This document shows positions 45,164 to 52,806 of a stretch of DNA of 64,000 bases, one piece after another. Each line of letters starts with the position of its first letter. The first letter of the stretch is position 1. The DNA is from Holophaga foetida DSM 6591. Lineage in GTDB: Bacteria > Acidobacteriota > Holophagae > Holophagales > Holophagaceae. The notes below the pieces were generated by a model, which saw only the letters and a list, made by a program, of their open reading frames with translations, was not told where the DNA came from and made no database searches. The stretch is taken from the NCBI RefSeq assembly GCF_000242615.2, contig NZ_KI912268.1, positions 1,770,551 through 1,834,550 of the forward strand. Direction: 5' to 3'. Made by a program: the position numbers and the translations under genes.

Positions 45164-45540
45164 AATGGGATCGCCGGGAAAAGCAGAATCGTCCACAGAT
45201 AAATAAGATGGACATCGATAAAGAAATGGTCTACGGGCGGGGCACCTGGGCCTGCCCCGCAACGCGGGGGCGGACGGCGAAGCCGCCCGCGTTCAGCAAG
45301 GGAGAGGGAGGCGGAGGCAAGCGAGCTTGCCATAGCCTCCCTCTCCCTTGCTGAACCAGTCCCAGGCGCCCAGGTGGACTTCCTTGAGTCTGTGTGCATC
45401 CTGTGCATCGGTGGTTGAAAATGCCTTTGCTTTTCCAAGAGCGGAGAGCTCAAGCTTCGCAACGCCGGTAACCAGGGCGTCCGTTATCCGCGTGCATCCA
45501 ATTTATCCGCGGCCAACATGCTTTTCTCCTCGGGGAAAGC
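45164..45540 (-). repeat. Palindromic repeat element, copy 2 (reverse orientation)
   Basis: Ends are inverted repeats of GAAAAGC...GATAAAT and ATTTATCCGCGGCC...GCTTTTC. The core is a perfect 22-bp stem (45291-45312 with 45335-45356) enclosing GGCAAGC-GA-GCTTGCC (45316-45331). The GC-rich flank (45248-45290) matches, in reverse complement, the flank at 14995-15038 of copy 1. Between the core and the right end lies a further GTGTGCATCCTGTGCATCGG repeat. Together with 44873-45163 this fills the 699-base gap before the M1 peptidase gene; no gene was found. Confidence 0.8.
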
Positions 45541-45571
45541 GCGATCCGTGGCTCTCTAGCTGAACGGCTAC

Positions 45572-47332
45572 TCAGTATTTATCGACGATCCCCTGCGCCA
45601 CACGGCGCGTGAGGGCGTGGTAGCGGGGGGAGGCTTCGGCGAAGACCTCCCGGCCCAGGGCTCGGCCCGCTTCGGTGCGGCCGAGCGCCTGGTAGAGGGG
45701 CCGGACGTATTTCATGCGGCCCACGGTGGAAAGCACCTCCCGCACCCTTGGGAAGACGTGGCTGTAGCCGCTCCCGGCGGCGATGCAGAGCCATTCCACC
45801 AGGATCTCGTAGTTCCCCCGCTGGCTCAGGCCTAGTTGGGCGTCCAGGCGGGCGCAATCCTCCAGAGAGAGCTCCCGGGGAAGGTGTTGGAGGTAGATGA
45901 GGAGTTCGGTGGCGTTCCAGGCCTCGGCCCCGGCGGGGCGCTGCCCCGTCGACAAGCCTTCGGCCAGGGCCGTCAGTTCATCCAGACGATGGGAGCGGAA
46001 TACCGGAGCATCCTCAGGAAGCCCGGGCTGGTTCAGCCAGGCATCAGCGCCCACCCGGCCCAGGAGCCCGGGGTGGCGCTCCTCTGCGAAGTCGCAGAAC
46101 TGCTCGGTCGTGATGGACTGGAAGCGGAAGCGTCGCATGTATTCCGCCAGGAAGGCCGCGAAGACCTCCTCACCCAGGGCCTGTTCCAGGGCTGCCACGA
46201 AGCGGGCGCCCTTCTCGTAGGGGATGCTGCTGAAGGCATCGTCCGGATCGATCCCCTCCAGGTGGGTGCGGAGCACCGTCAGTTCCGGCTGATCATGGAA
46301 GCGCTCCAGGCTCTCCTCCAGGTCCTTCTGGCCGATGGCCCAGCCCAGGCTCTCCGCCTCGGCACCATGAAGGACCCGCAGGATCCGGCGCTCGGCCCAG
46401 ACCGTGAAGCCCTCGTTGAGCCAGAAGTGCTCCGCCGTGGCATTGGTGACGAGATTGCCGGTCCAGCTGTGGGCCAGCTCGTGGGCCACCACGTCCACCA
46501 GGCTGCGGTCCCCCGCCAGCAGGGTCGGGGTCAGGAAGGTCATGCGGGGATTTTCCATGCCGCCGTAGGGAAAGGAGGGGGGCAGCACCAGCATGTCGTA
46601 GCGGTCCCAGTCGTAGGGGCCGAAAAGGGTCTCGGCCTTGGCCACGAAGGCCTCAGTCTCCGCGAACTCCCAGGCGGCCTTATCCACCGTCACGGGTTCG
46701 GCCCAGACCCTCACCCGGGGCGAGATGTCCCGGCTCTCCAGCTCCCCGACCGCCAGAGCCAGGAGGTAGCTGGGGATGGGCTGGGGCATATGGAAGCGCA
46801 AGGTGCGGTTCCCGCCCTGGGTCCGGTCCCCGGCGGGGTCGGCGCTCATCACCGCCGTCAGAGGCGCGGGAACCGTGACCTCGGCATCGTAGGAGACCCT
46901 CGCCACGGCGGAGTCCTGGCAGGGCAGCAGGGTGCGGGCGTGGATGGCTTGGCATTGGCTGAAGAGGAAGGGGTGCTGACCCCCGGCGGTCTGCTCGGGG
47001 CTCAGCCACTGGAGCCCGATGGCCTCGGGGCTGGTCTCGTAGGCAATGGTGATGGCCGAAGTGGCCGGGGGGAGTTCCAGGCGCAGTCGGCGTCCCAGGA
47101 TGGGCTCCTCGTCCCCCAGTTCGAAGGGAAGGACCTCCCCCGCCACCGAACAGGCGCGGATGGCCAGATCCTTGGTATCCAGGTCCAGTGTGCCGGAAGA
47201 GGGTTCCGTCAGGTGGAGGGTCACCTCCCCTTCGATCACCCGCCGTGAGAAGTCCACCCGCCAGCGCAGATCCCAGTGACGGGTCCGGGGCTGGAGGGGG
47301 TCGAAGTGCGAGTGGGGGTCGAGATTGGCCAT
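45572..47332 (-). CDS. M1 family metallopeptidase, leukotriene-A4-hydrolase-like
   Basis: 586 residues: an N-terminal all-beta domain with the substrate-binding YGGMENPRMTF at about 257-266, the thermolysin-like catalytic domain with zinc motif HELAH at 284-288 and Glu307 in LNEGFTVW, and a C-terminal helical domain of the Leuk-A4-hydro_C type (about 450-586). This is an aminopeptidase, probably cytoplasmic since no signal peptide is seen. ATG at 47332 was used; the frame extends 18 codons upstream without conservation. It follows the O-methyltransferase by 50 bases. Confidence 0.92.
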   Translation of the reverse strand: MANLDPHSHFDPLQPRTRHWDLRWRVDFSRRVIEGEVTLHLTEPSSGTLDLDTKDLAIRACSVAGEVLPFELGDEEPILGRRLRLELPPATSAITIAYETSPEAIGLQWLSPEQTAGGQHPFLFSQCQAIHARTLLPCQDSAVARVSYDAEVTVPAPLTAVMSADPAGDRTQGGNRTLRFHMPQPIPSYLLALAVGELESRDISPRVRVWAEPVTVDKAAWEFAETEAFVAKAETLFGPYDWDRYDMLVLPPSFPYGGMENPRMTFLTPTLLAGDRSLVDVVAHELAHSWTGNLVTNATAEHFWLNEGFTVWAERRILRVLHGAEAESLGWAIGQKDLEESLERFHDQPELTVLRTHLEGIDPDDAFSSIPYEKGARFVAALEQALGEEVFAAFLAEYMRRFRFQSITTEQFCDFAEERHPGLLGRVGADAWLNQPGLPEDAPVFRSHRLDELTALAEGLSTGQRPAGAEAWNATELLIYLQHLPRELSLEDCARLDAQLGLSQRGNYEILVEWLCIAAGSGYSHVFPRVREVLSTVGRMKYVRPLYQALGRTEAGRALGREVFAEASPRYHALTRRVAQGIVDKY

Positions 47333-47382
47333 GCCCGTATTGTGCGCGGCCCACAGGGAGGCGCAAATCGGAACGTAAGCGT

Positions 47383-48057
47383 TCAAATCGCGGGGTCCCC
47401 GTTCTTGACCGCGAGGGTCAATCCGTCACCCAGGGGAAGCATGCTCACCCAGACCCGGGGATCCTCTGCCAGTTGAGCGTTGAAGCGCTGGATCCCAACC
47501 CCTTGCGGATCGAGGGTCGTGTCGAGAACATGGCCATCCCATAGGACGTTGTCGGCCACCAGCAGCCCACCGGGCCGGAGCAGAAGCAGGAGGCGCTCGT
47601 AGTAGGCCGGGTAATTCCTCTTGTCGGCATCCAGGAAGGCGAGGTCGTACTGCCCGGCCCCCCCGTCCCCCAACAGGCGTTCGAGTTCCACCAGCCCCGG
47701 GGACAACCTCGCCTCGATCCTGTCCTCCATCCCCGCTTCCCGCCAGTGGCGGCGGGCCACTTCGTTCCATTGCCGGTTGATGTCGATGGTCAGGATCCGC
47801 CCACCCGGCGGCAGTGCCGTGGCCATCCACAGGGCGCTGTATCCCATGAAAGTGCCCAGTTCGATCACGCGTGAGGCGTTCGTCAGGCGCACGAGGAGGG
47901 ACAGGAATTGCCCCACTTCCGGAGCGGCCGCCATGCACCCCGCCGGGTGCTGCGCGGCCTCCCGGCGAAGACGGGCGAGGCTCTCGGGCTCCCGGAGGGA
48001 GGATGAAAGCATGTAAGCGTACAGTTCATCGGTCAGCGGGATCCGTTTATCGCTCAT
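47383..48057 (-). CDS. Class I SAM-dependent O-methyltransferase (CCoAOMT/COMT family)
   Basis: A 224-residue methyltransferase of the catechol/caffeoyl-CoA type: VIELGTFMGYSALWMA is the SAM motif I, ILTIDINRQWNEVARRHW motif II, and YDLAFLDADKRNYPAYYE carries the metal-binding aspartates, followed by GGLLVADNVLWDG. Such enzymes methylate hydroxyls of catechol-like or CoA-/carrier-bound substrates. It lies four bases after the acyl-AMP ligase gene, so the substrate may be a carrier-bound product of that operon. ATG at 48057 with AGGGAGA upstream. Confidence 0.88.
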   Translation of the reverse strand: MSDKRIPLTDELYAYMLSSSLREPESLARLRREAAQHPAGCMAAAPEVGQFLSLLVRLTNASRVIELGTFMGYSALWMATALPPGGRILTIDINRQWNEVARRHWREAGMEDRIEARLSPGLVELERLLGDGGAGQYDLAFLDADKRNYPAYYERLLLLLRPGGLLVADNVLWDGHVLDTTLDPQGVGIQRFNAQLAEDPRVWVSMLPLGDGLTLAVKNGDPAI

Positions 48058-48061
48058 TTGT

Positions 48062-49531
48062 TCAATCTCCCTTGGGCGCATCTATCGGCAGGAGGGCGCG
48101 CTGGATCTTGCCATTGGCGTCCCGAGGCAGGATGGAGAGGACCTCCACCAGTGCGGGCACCTTGTAGGGCGAAAGCCGTTTCCGGCAGGCTTCCCGGACC
48201 ATGGAGCCCGTCACTCGATCCGGATCAGCCTCCACCAGCGCCCGGACCACCGGCAGCCCCGCCCGCTCACCTTCCATCACGATCACGACGCTCACCGCCA
48301 AGGCACTGCGAATGGCCTCCTCGACCTCCAGACAGTCCACCTTGTAGCCCCCGATATTGAGGATGTCGGAGCGCCCCAGAAGGTGCAGCCCGCCCTGGGC
48401 GTCCAGATACCCGGCATCCCCCGGGAACACGAACCCTTCCCGGAAGGTCTTGGCGCTAGCCACCGGGTCGTTGTCGTAGGAATGGCTGGCCGCTGGACTG
48501 CATATGCCCAGGAGCCCGCGCTGCCCAGGCAGGCAGCGACCTCCGGCCTCATCGAAGATGCCGATTTCCACCCCGGGATAGGGATGGCCCACGAAGCCTT
48601 CCTGATAGTCATCGCCAAGATTCACCGTGGCACTCAGGGTCTCTGTGGAGCCGTACTGGACGTGCACCGGTTTCCCGTAACGCTGCTTGAAGGCGTCAAA
48701 GGCCGCCCGGGGAAGACTGGCAGCCGAGGAGACACAGAAGCGGAGTGCCTTGAAAACCGCCCCATCCTCCCCTTCCAGCCGACACTTGCCCAGAACCTCG
48801 ACCATGGGCGGAGTTGCCAGGAAAACCGTCGGAGGATCCTGACGAAGGGCCTCGAAGACCGAGCCCGGAAGAAAACGCGGCAGCACCAACAGAGTCCCTC
48901 CGACATGGAAGGCCGCCAGGAGGCCGAGGGTCCCGAAGGAGTGGCAGAAGGGGGTTGCACCGAGGAACACATCGCTAGGCCCCAACCCGAGGGCCACGGA
49001 GAAGTGCTCGAAATCGTGAGCGATATTTCCCTCCGTCTTGAGCATCTCTTTGGGGTGCCCTGTGGAACCCGAGGAATACTGCCTCATCAGGATCCCCCTG
49101 GAGGTGAGGCGTGGAATCGGGCCCTCTCTCCGGCAGAGGCAGCAGCCTTCCACGACACCGAGCCCACTCACGGGGGCCAGGTCAGGGCAGGCGACTCCCT
49201 CCTGAAGCACCAGGAAGGGGATCTCCCCCGTCGCAAGCCGCTCGGCCACGCCCGCCTCCGGCAGGTCAGCGGGCAGGGGGATCACCACACCTCCGGCCTC
49301 CAGCACAGCGAAGAACCAGACGATGAACCCCACCGAGTTGGGAAGCGCCAAAGCCACCTGAACCCCGGAATCGATTCCCAGCTGCCGGAGCTCCCCGGCG
49401 AGGGAGCTGCAGCGGTGGGAAAGCTCGTCATAGCTCAGTCGCTTCCCCTGGGCGACCACAGCCGTGCGGCCGCCGTCCCGCCGAGCCGCCAGGGTCAGCA
49501 GGCGCCTGGGATCAATCTCTCCGAGAGGCAC
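48062..49531 (-). CDS. Acyl/aryl-AMP ligase (ANL superfamily)
   Basis: 489 residues of an adenylate-forming enzyme: SYDELSHRCSSLAGELR, the phosphate loop QYSSGSTGHPKEM (core A3, with Glu where Gly is usual), YGSTETLSATV (A5), GDAGYLDAQGGLHLLGRSD (A7-A8) and the catalytic Lys in NGKIQRALL (A10). GTG at 49531 with GGGAGAG upstream is chosen; the open frame to 49624 would run far into the ACP gene. The enzyme lies directly after a stand-alone ACP, overlapping it by 20 bases, so it probably loads an acid onto that carrier. The acid is unknown. Confidence 0.88.
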   Translation of the reverse strand: MPLGEIDPRRLLTLAARRDGGRTAVVAQGKRLSYDELSHRCSSLAGELRQLGIDSGVQVALALPNSVGFIVWFFAVLEAGGVVIPLPADLPEAGVAERLATGEIPFLVLQEGVACPDLAPVSGLGVVEGCCLCRREGPIPRLTSRGILMRQYSSGSTGHPKEMLKTEGNIAHDFEHFSVALGLGPSDVFLGATPFCHSFGTLGLLAAFHVGGTLLVLPRFLPGSVFEALRQDPPTVFLATPPMVEVLGKCRLEGEDGAVFKALRFCVSSAASLPRAAFDAFKQRYGKPVHVQYGSTETLSATVNLGDDYQEGFVGHPYPGVEIGIFDEAGGRCLPGQRGLLGICSPAASHSYDNDPVASAKTFREGFVFPGDAGYLDAQGGLHLLGRSDILNIGGYKVDCLEVEEAIRSALAVSVVIVMEGERAGLPVVRALVEADPDRVTGSMVREACRKRLSPYKVPALVEVLSILPRDANGKIQRALLPIDAPKGD

Positions 49532-49787
49532 AGCACTCTCCCAGGGAGGCGTTTTCGACGAAGGCCGCCAGGGTGTGGATATTGAAGAGGGTCTGCTCAA
49601 GGGTGTCGTCGTCGAAGCGGACATCGAAGATGAGTTCGAGCTCGGTGACCAGATTCACGACGGACAGGGAATCGAGCTCGGCCATGCCCAGCAGGGGTTC
49701 CCCCGCCAGCACTGCCCGCCAGTCCGCAGGATCCGCGACATAACGCTGCAGCACTTCCTGCAGACCTTCGTTCAGATTGTCAGTCAT
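49512..49787 (-). CDS. Acyl carrier protein (stand-alone)
   Basis: A 91-residue acyl carrier protein. The phosphopantetheine attachment Ser40 is in MAELDSLSVVNLV (the [LI]-D-S-L motif), with the expected helices before and after. It is not the housekeeping ACP of a fab cluster: neighbours are an LpxL-like acyltransferase (4-base overlap) and an AMP ligase (20-base overlap). It therefore probably serves as the carrier for a dedicated acyl group. Confidence 0.9.
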   Translation of the reverse strand: MTDNLNEGLQEVLQRYVADPADWRAVLAGEPLLGMAELDSLSVVNLVTELELIFDVRFDDDTLEQTLFNIHTLAAFVENASLGECCASRRD

Positions 49788-50701
49788 CGCTGCCCCTGCA
49801 TGGTTGAGGTTGAATCAGAATACCTAAGACCGCTGTTCTGGCCCGAGTTCCAGAAGCCCCCAGCAAAGGTCAGATTCTCCGGCGTCTGGACCATGATTTC
49901 CTCCAGGCGCCGCAGGTAGGTTTCGATCCAGGCATCGTTCCAGTTCTCTGCGCCCCGTTCAGGATCAAGTCCAGAGTCCTCGAAGATCACTCGGATCCGC
50001 CTGCTCGGTATATCCCAGAGAATGAAGAACCAGAGCGTTGGCGCCTTGGCCATCCTGGCAAGCTGTGCGGTGCCGTGACTCATCTCACACGAACCATTGA
50101 GGAATGGGTACGGCTGGAAGTGCTGGCCCCAACGGCCATCCGCCGCGATCATGACCACCCCGCTCCTCCGCAGATGGAGGAAGCAGGCCGCCAGGGATTT
50201 CTTCCGATCCTCCTCACGCGAAAGGGTGAGGGTCTTGATCCCAGGGGCCTCCAGCCCAGGATGGCTCTGGAGGAGAAGGGCACCGCAGCCCAGCCTTGAG
50301 AAGATCTGGCGACCGACGGGATAGGGCCCCAGATGGGCGCCCGCCAGCACCACACCCCTGCCCCCGGCCAAGGCCCTGTCCAGGTGGCTCGTATCCATCG
50401 GCTCCACAAGGTCCATCACCTCCTTGATCCGACCTTCAACCAGGGCTGCGCGCACCGTGCGTATCGCGTGGTACCCCCACCAGGCACGGGCGAACCAGGC
50501 TCGTTCCGCCTCATCGGTGGCCAGCCTCAAGTTCTGTCGTCCCCAGTCAAGGATCGGGCCCTCTGGGTCGACCAGTAGCGCACGGCGGGAAAGTCTCTCC
50601 AGGGACTGGCACAGAGGCACACGGCCCCTCACCCTCTGAATAATTGGGCGGAGGACTGTCCGATCAAAGGCTTTGAGCGTGGAACGGATAAAGCGTGTCA
50701 A
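49784..50701 (-). CDS. LpxL/HtrB-like lysophospholipid acyltransferase (LPLAT)
   Basis: 305 residues of the LpxL/HtrB-type LPLAT family: a helical start, then VVLAGAHLGPYPVGRQIF in the place of the HX4[D/E] catalytic motif, LTLSREEDRKKSLAACF and GVVMIAADGRWGQHFQPYPF. The acidic residue expected five positions after the His is a proline here, so the catalytic dyad may be incomplete. It starts with TTG at 50701 since no ATG or GTG is usable; this start is less certain. It heads the ACP-ligase-methyltransferase run, with a 36-base inverted repeat just upstream. Confidence 0.82.
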   Translation of the reverse strand: MTRFIRSTLKAFDRTVLRPIIQRVRGRVPLCQSLERLSRRALLVDPEGPILDWGRQNLRLATDEAERAWFARAWWGYHAIRTVRAALVEGRIKEVMDLVEPMDTSHLDRALAGGRGVVLAGAHLGPYPVGRQIFSRLGCGALLLQSHPGLEAPGIKTLTLSREEDRKKSLAACFLHLRRSGVVMIAADGRWGQHFQPYPFLNGSCEMSHGTAQLARMAKAPTLWFFILWDIPSRRIRVIFEDSGLDPERGAENWNDAWIETYLRRLEEIMVQTPENLTFAGGFWNSGQNSGLRYSDSTSTMQGQR

Positions 50702-50731
50702 AGGCTGGCCAAAAAGAGTCTGGGATTGGAA

Positions 50732-50767
50732 GATTCATGCGTGCGATAAGACATTCTTGCATGAATC
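50732..50767. promoter_or_regulatory. Inverted repeat upstream of the LPLAT gene
   Basis: Perfect 9-base arms GATTCATGC (50732-50740) and GCATGAATC (50759-50767) flank an 18-base spacer, about 31 bases before the TTG start. The size and position fit an operator for a dimeric regulator of the acyltransferase-ACP-ligase operon, but no regulator gene is adjacent and a role in ending the upstream GGDEF transcript cannot be excluded. Confidence 0.4.
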
Positions 50768-50811
50768 CTCCCTGCCACGACCGACCATGCCTCCCGGGAG
50801 ACGGGAAGCTT

Positions 50812-51954
50812 TCAGCGAAGCGCTGAGGACTTCAAACAGGAAAAGAAATCCCGGTCCTCCAGCACCAGATGATCCCTCACCACCTCCACCGCCAGGAATC
50901 CCAGAACCTGGCTCAACTCCAGACGGCCCTCCCGCAGGTCTTTCCGCAGCGTGTTCGCCTGCTCGTTGATCTGCCGGTGCCTTTCGGCATGGACCGCGAG
51001 GCGCGGATAACCGATCTGCGCCAGGACGGCCTCCTCGTCATGGAAGTGCTGGACAACATGGGCCTGGAAGACCTGGAGCCGGAGTCCCACCTCCGTGGAG
51101 TCCGGGAAGGTGGCGATGGATGCCAGAAGGGCATTGATCATGTCGAAGAGCTCCCGGTGCTGGGCATCAATGAGGGCGTGCCCACTCTCCAGGCTCCTGT
51201 CCCACCGAAGCTCCAGCAGGGGGAGCGAACCCTTTGCCGAAGGCAGGGGAACCACCGGATCCCCCAGGGTAACGACTCGGTTCCGGCCCTCATCCTTGGC
51301 CCGGTAGAGAGCCTGGTCCACCCGTTTGACCCATTCGAGCAAAGGCTCACCCGGACGGTACTCGGCCACCCCCACGCTGATGGTGACCTGCCCCACCTCA
51401 GGGAAAAGCGTGGCGGCCACAGCTGCCCGGACCTTCTCCCCCAGGGCCGTGGCGCCGGACAGGTAGGTGCCGGGCGCCAGGATCAGGAACTCCTCGCCCC
51501 CCCACCGGGTGAGGGCATCCGAAGCCCTCAGTTCGCTCCGGACCGTCTGAACCACCTGCACGAGCACCTGGTCTCCGATGTCGTGCCCATAGGTATCATT
51601 GATCCGCTTGAAGTGGTCCAGATCGAAGAGCAGTAAGGGGAGAGGATCCCGCTTGCGATTGGCCAGGGCCATCATGGCTGCTGCCCCTTCCTCGAAACGG
51701 CGGCGGTTCCAGGCCCCGGTAAGGCGGTCCGTACCTGCCGCCATCTCCAGTTCGACCATGGCCTTCTGAAGCTCAGCGTTGGCCCGCTCAGTCGCAGCCC
51801 GGGCCCGTTCCAGGGCATCCAGGCGCTCCAGCAGTGCGGGGTCCACGGCAGAGTCATGCCACTTCCGCCCACGCCGTCCCCACCACACCCCCAGGGCCCA
51901 GGCCCCGAAGAGCAGCGCGATACCAAGGACTGCAAGGAGGATCTTGGCGCTCAT
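50812..51954 (-). CDS. Diguanylate cyclase with C-terminal hemerythrin domain
   Basis: 380 residues: one N-terminal membrane helix (about 4-24), a short coiled coil, a GGDEF domain with active site RWGGEEF and an inhibitory RxxD site (RASD, five residues before GGEEF), then a bacteriohemerythrin domain (about 240-370; IDAQHRELFDMINALL, HVVQHFHDEEAVLAQIGYP, HAERHRQIN, DHLVLEDRDF) with the ligands for a di-iron site. It should make cyclic di-GMP under control of O2 or iron/redox state. ATG at 51954 was chosen; the longer frame to 52299 overlaps fabG on the other strand. Confidence 0.93.
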   Translation of the reverse strand: MSAKILLAVLGIALLFGAWALGVWWGRRGRKWHDSAVDPALLERLDALERARAATERANAELQKAMVELEMAAGTDRLTGAWNRRRFEEGAAAMMALANRKRDPLPLLLFDLDHFKRINDTYGHDIGDQVLVQVVQTVRSELRASDALTRWGGEEFLILAPGTYLSGATALGEKVRAAVAATLFPEVGQVTISVGVAEYRPGEPLLEWVKRVDQALYRAKDEGRNRVVTLGDPVVPLPSAKGSLPLLELRWDRSLESGHALIDAQHRELFDMINALLASIATFPDSTEVGLRLQVFQAHVVQHFHDEEAVLAQIGYPRLAVHAERHRQINEQANTLRKDLREGRLELSQVLGFLAVEVVRDHLVLEDRDFFSCLKSSALR

Positions 51955-52044
51955 GCCAGAGTGTATCGGCCAAGGCTGAACCAGGATGACTCCGGAACAG
52001 GACCTCCTCCCTGGGGTAGACTGTTCCAACGTTACGGAGCTTCC

Positions 52045-52791
52045 ATGTTCGCACTTGAAGGAAAGATCGCACTCGTCACCGGAGCCAGCCAGGGCATCGG
52101 GGAATCCATCGCCCGGCGCCTGGCCACCCAGGGGGCCCTGGTGGTCTGCGCCGCCCGCAACGAGGAGGCCCTGCAGAAGGTCTCCTCCGCCATCCAGGCC
52201 GAAGGGGGCAAGGCCGACTACGTGTGCCTGGACATGTCCAGCGCCGAATCCATCAAGGCGGCGGTGGCTACGGTCATCGAGCGCCACGGCGCCCTCCACG
52301 TCCTGGTGAACAACGCCGGCATCACCAAGGACAAACTCCTCATCCAGATGAAGGAGGATGAGTGGGATGCGGTGCTGGACACCAACCTCAAGGGGGCCTT
52401 CCTGGCCACCCAGGCGGTGACCAAGCCCATGATGAAGCAGCGCTGGGGCCGCATCATCAACATCGCCTCAGTGGTCGGCCAGATGGGCAACGCCGGTCAG
52501 GCCAACTATGTCTCCGCCAAGGCTGGCCTCATCGGCCTCACCAAGAGCGTGGCCCGGGAACTGGCCAGCCGCAACATCACCGCCAACGCCATCACGCCGG
52601 GCTACATCGCCACGGCCATGACGGACAAGCTGAGCGAAGACGTGAAGGCCGGATTCGTCGAGCAGATCCCCCTGGGACGCCTGGGCACCCCCGATGACAT
52701 CGCCCACGCCGTCTGCTTCCTGGCCTCGGAGGAGGCGGGCTACATGACCGGCCAAGTACTCTCGGTCAACGGCGGCATGCTGATGCCCTGA
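52045..52791 (+). CDS. fabG: 3-oxoacyl-ACP reductase (SDR)
   Basis: A 248-residue short-chain dehydrogenase with the NADP-binding TGASQGIG (about 12-19), NNAGI, the catalytic Ser-Tyr-Lys set (NIASVVGQMG, NYVSAKAGLIGLTKS) and the C-terminal VNGGMLMP typical of FabG. It reduces 3-oxoacyl-ACP in fatty acid synthesis. No other fab gene is next to it, so it may be one of several reductases. An SDR gene remnant at 61542 does not derive from this copy in any obvious way. Confidence 0.93.
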   Translation: MFALEGKIALVTGASQGIGESIARRLATQGALVVCAARNEEALQKVSSAIQAEGGKADYVCLDMSSAESIKAAVATVIERHGALHVLVNNAGITKDKLLIQMKEDEWDAVLDTNLKGAFLATQAVTKPMMKQRWGRIINIASVVGQMGNAGQANYVSAKAGLIGLTKSVARELASRNITANAITPGYIATAMTDKLSEDVKAGFVEQIPLGRLGTPDDIAHAVCFLASEEAGYMTGQVLSVNGGMLMP

Positions 52792-52806
52792 GGCACGACC
52801 TCGCCC

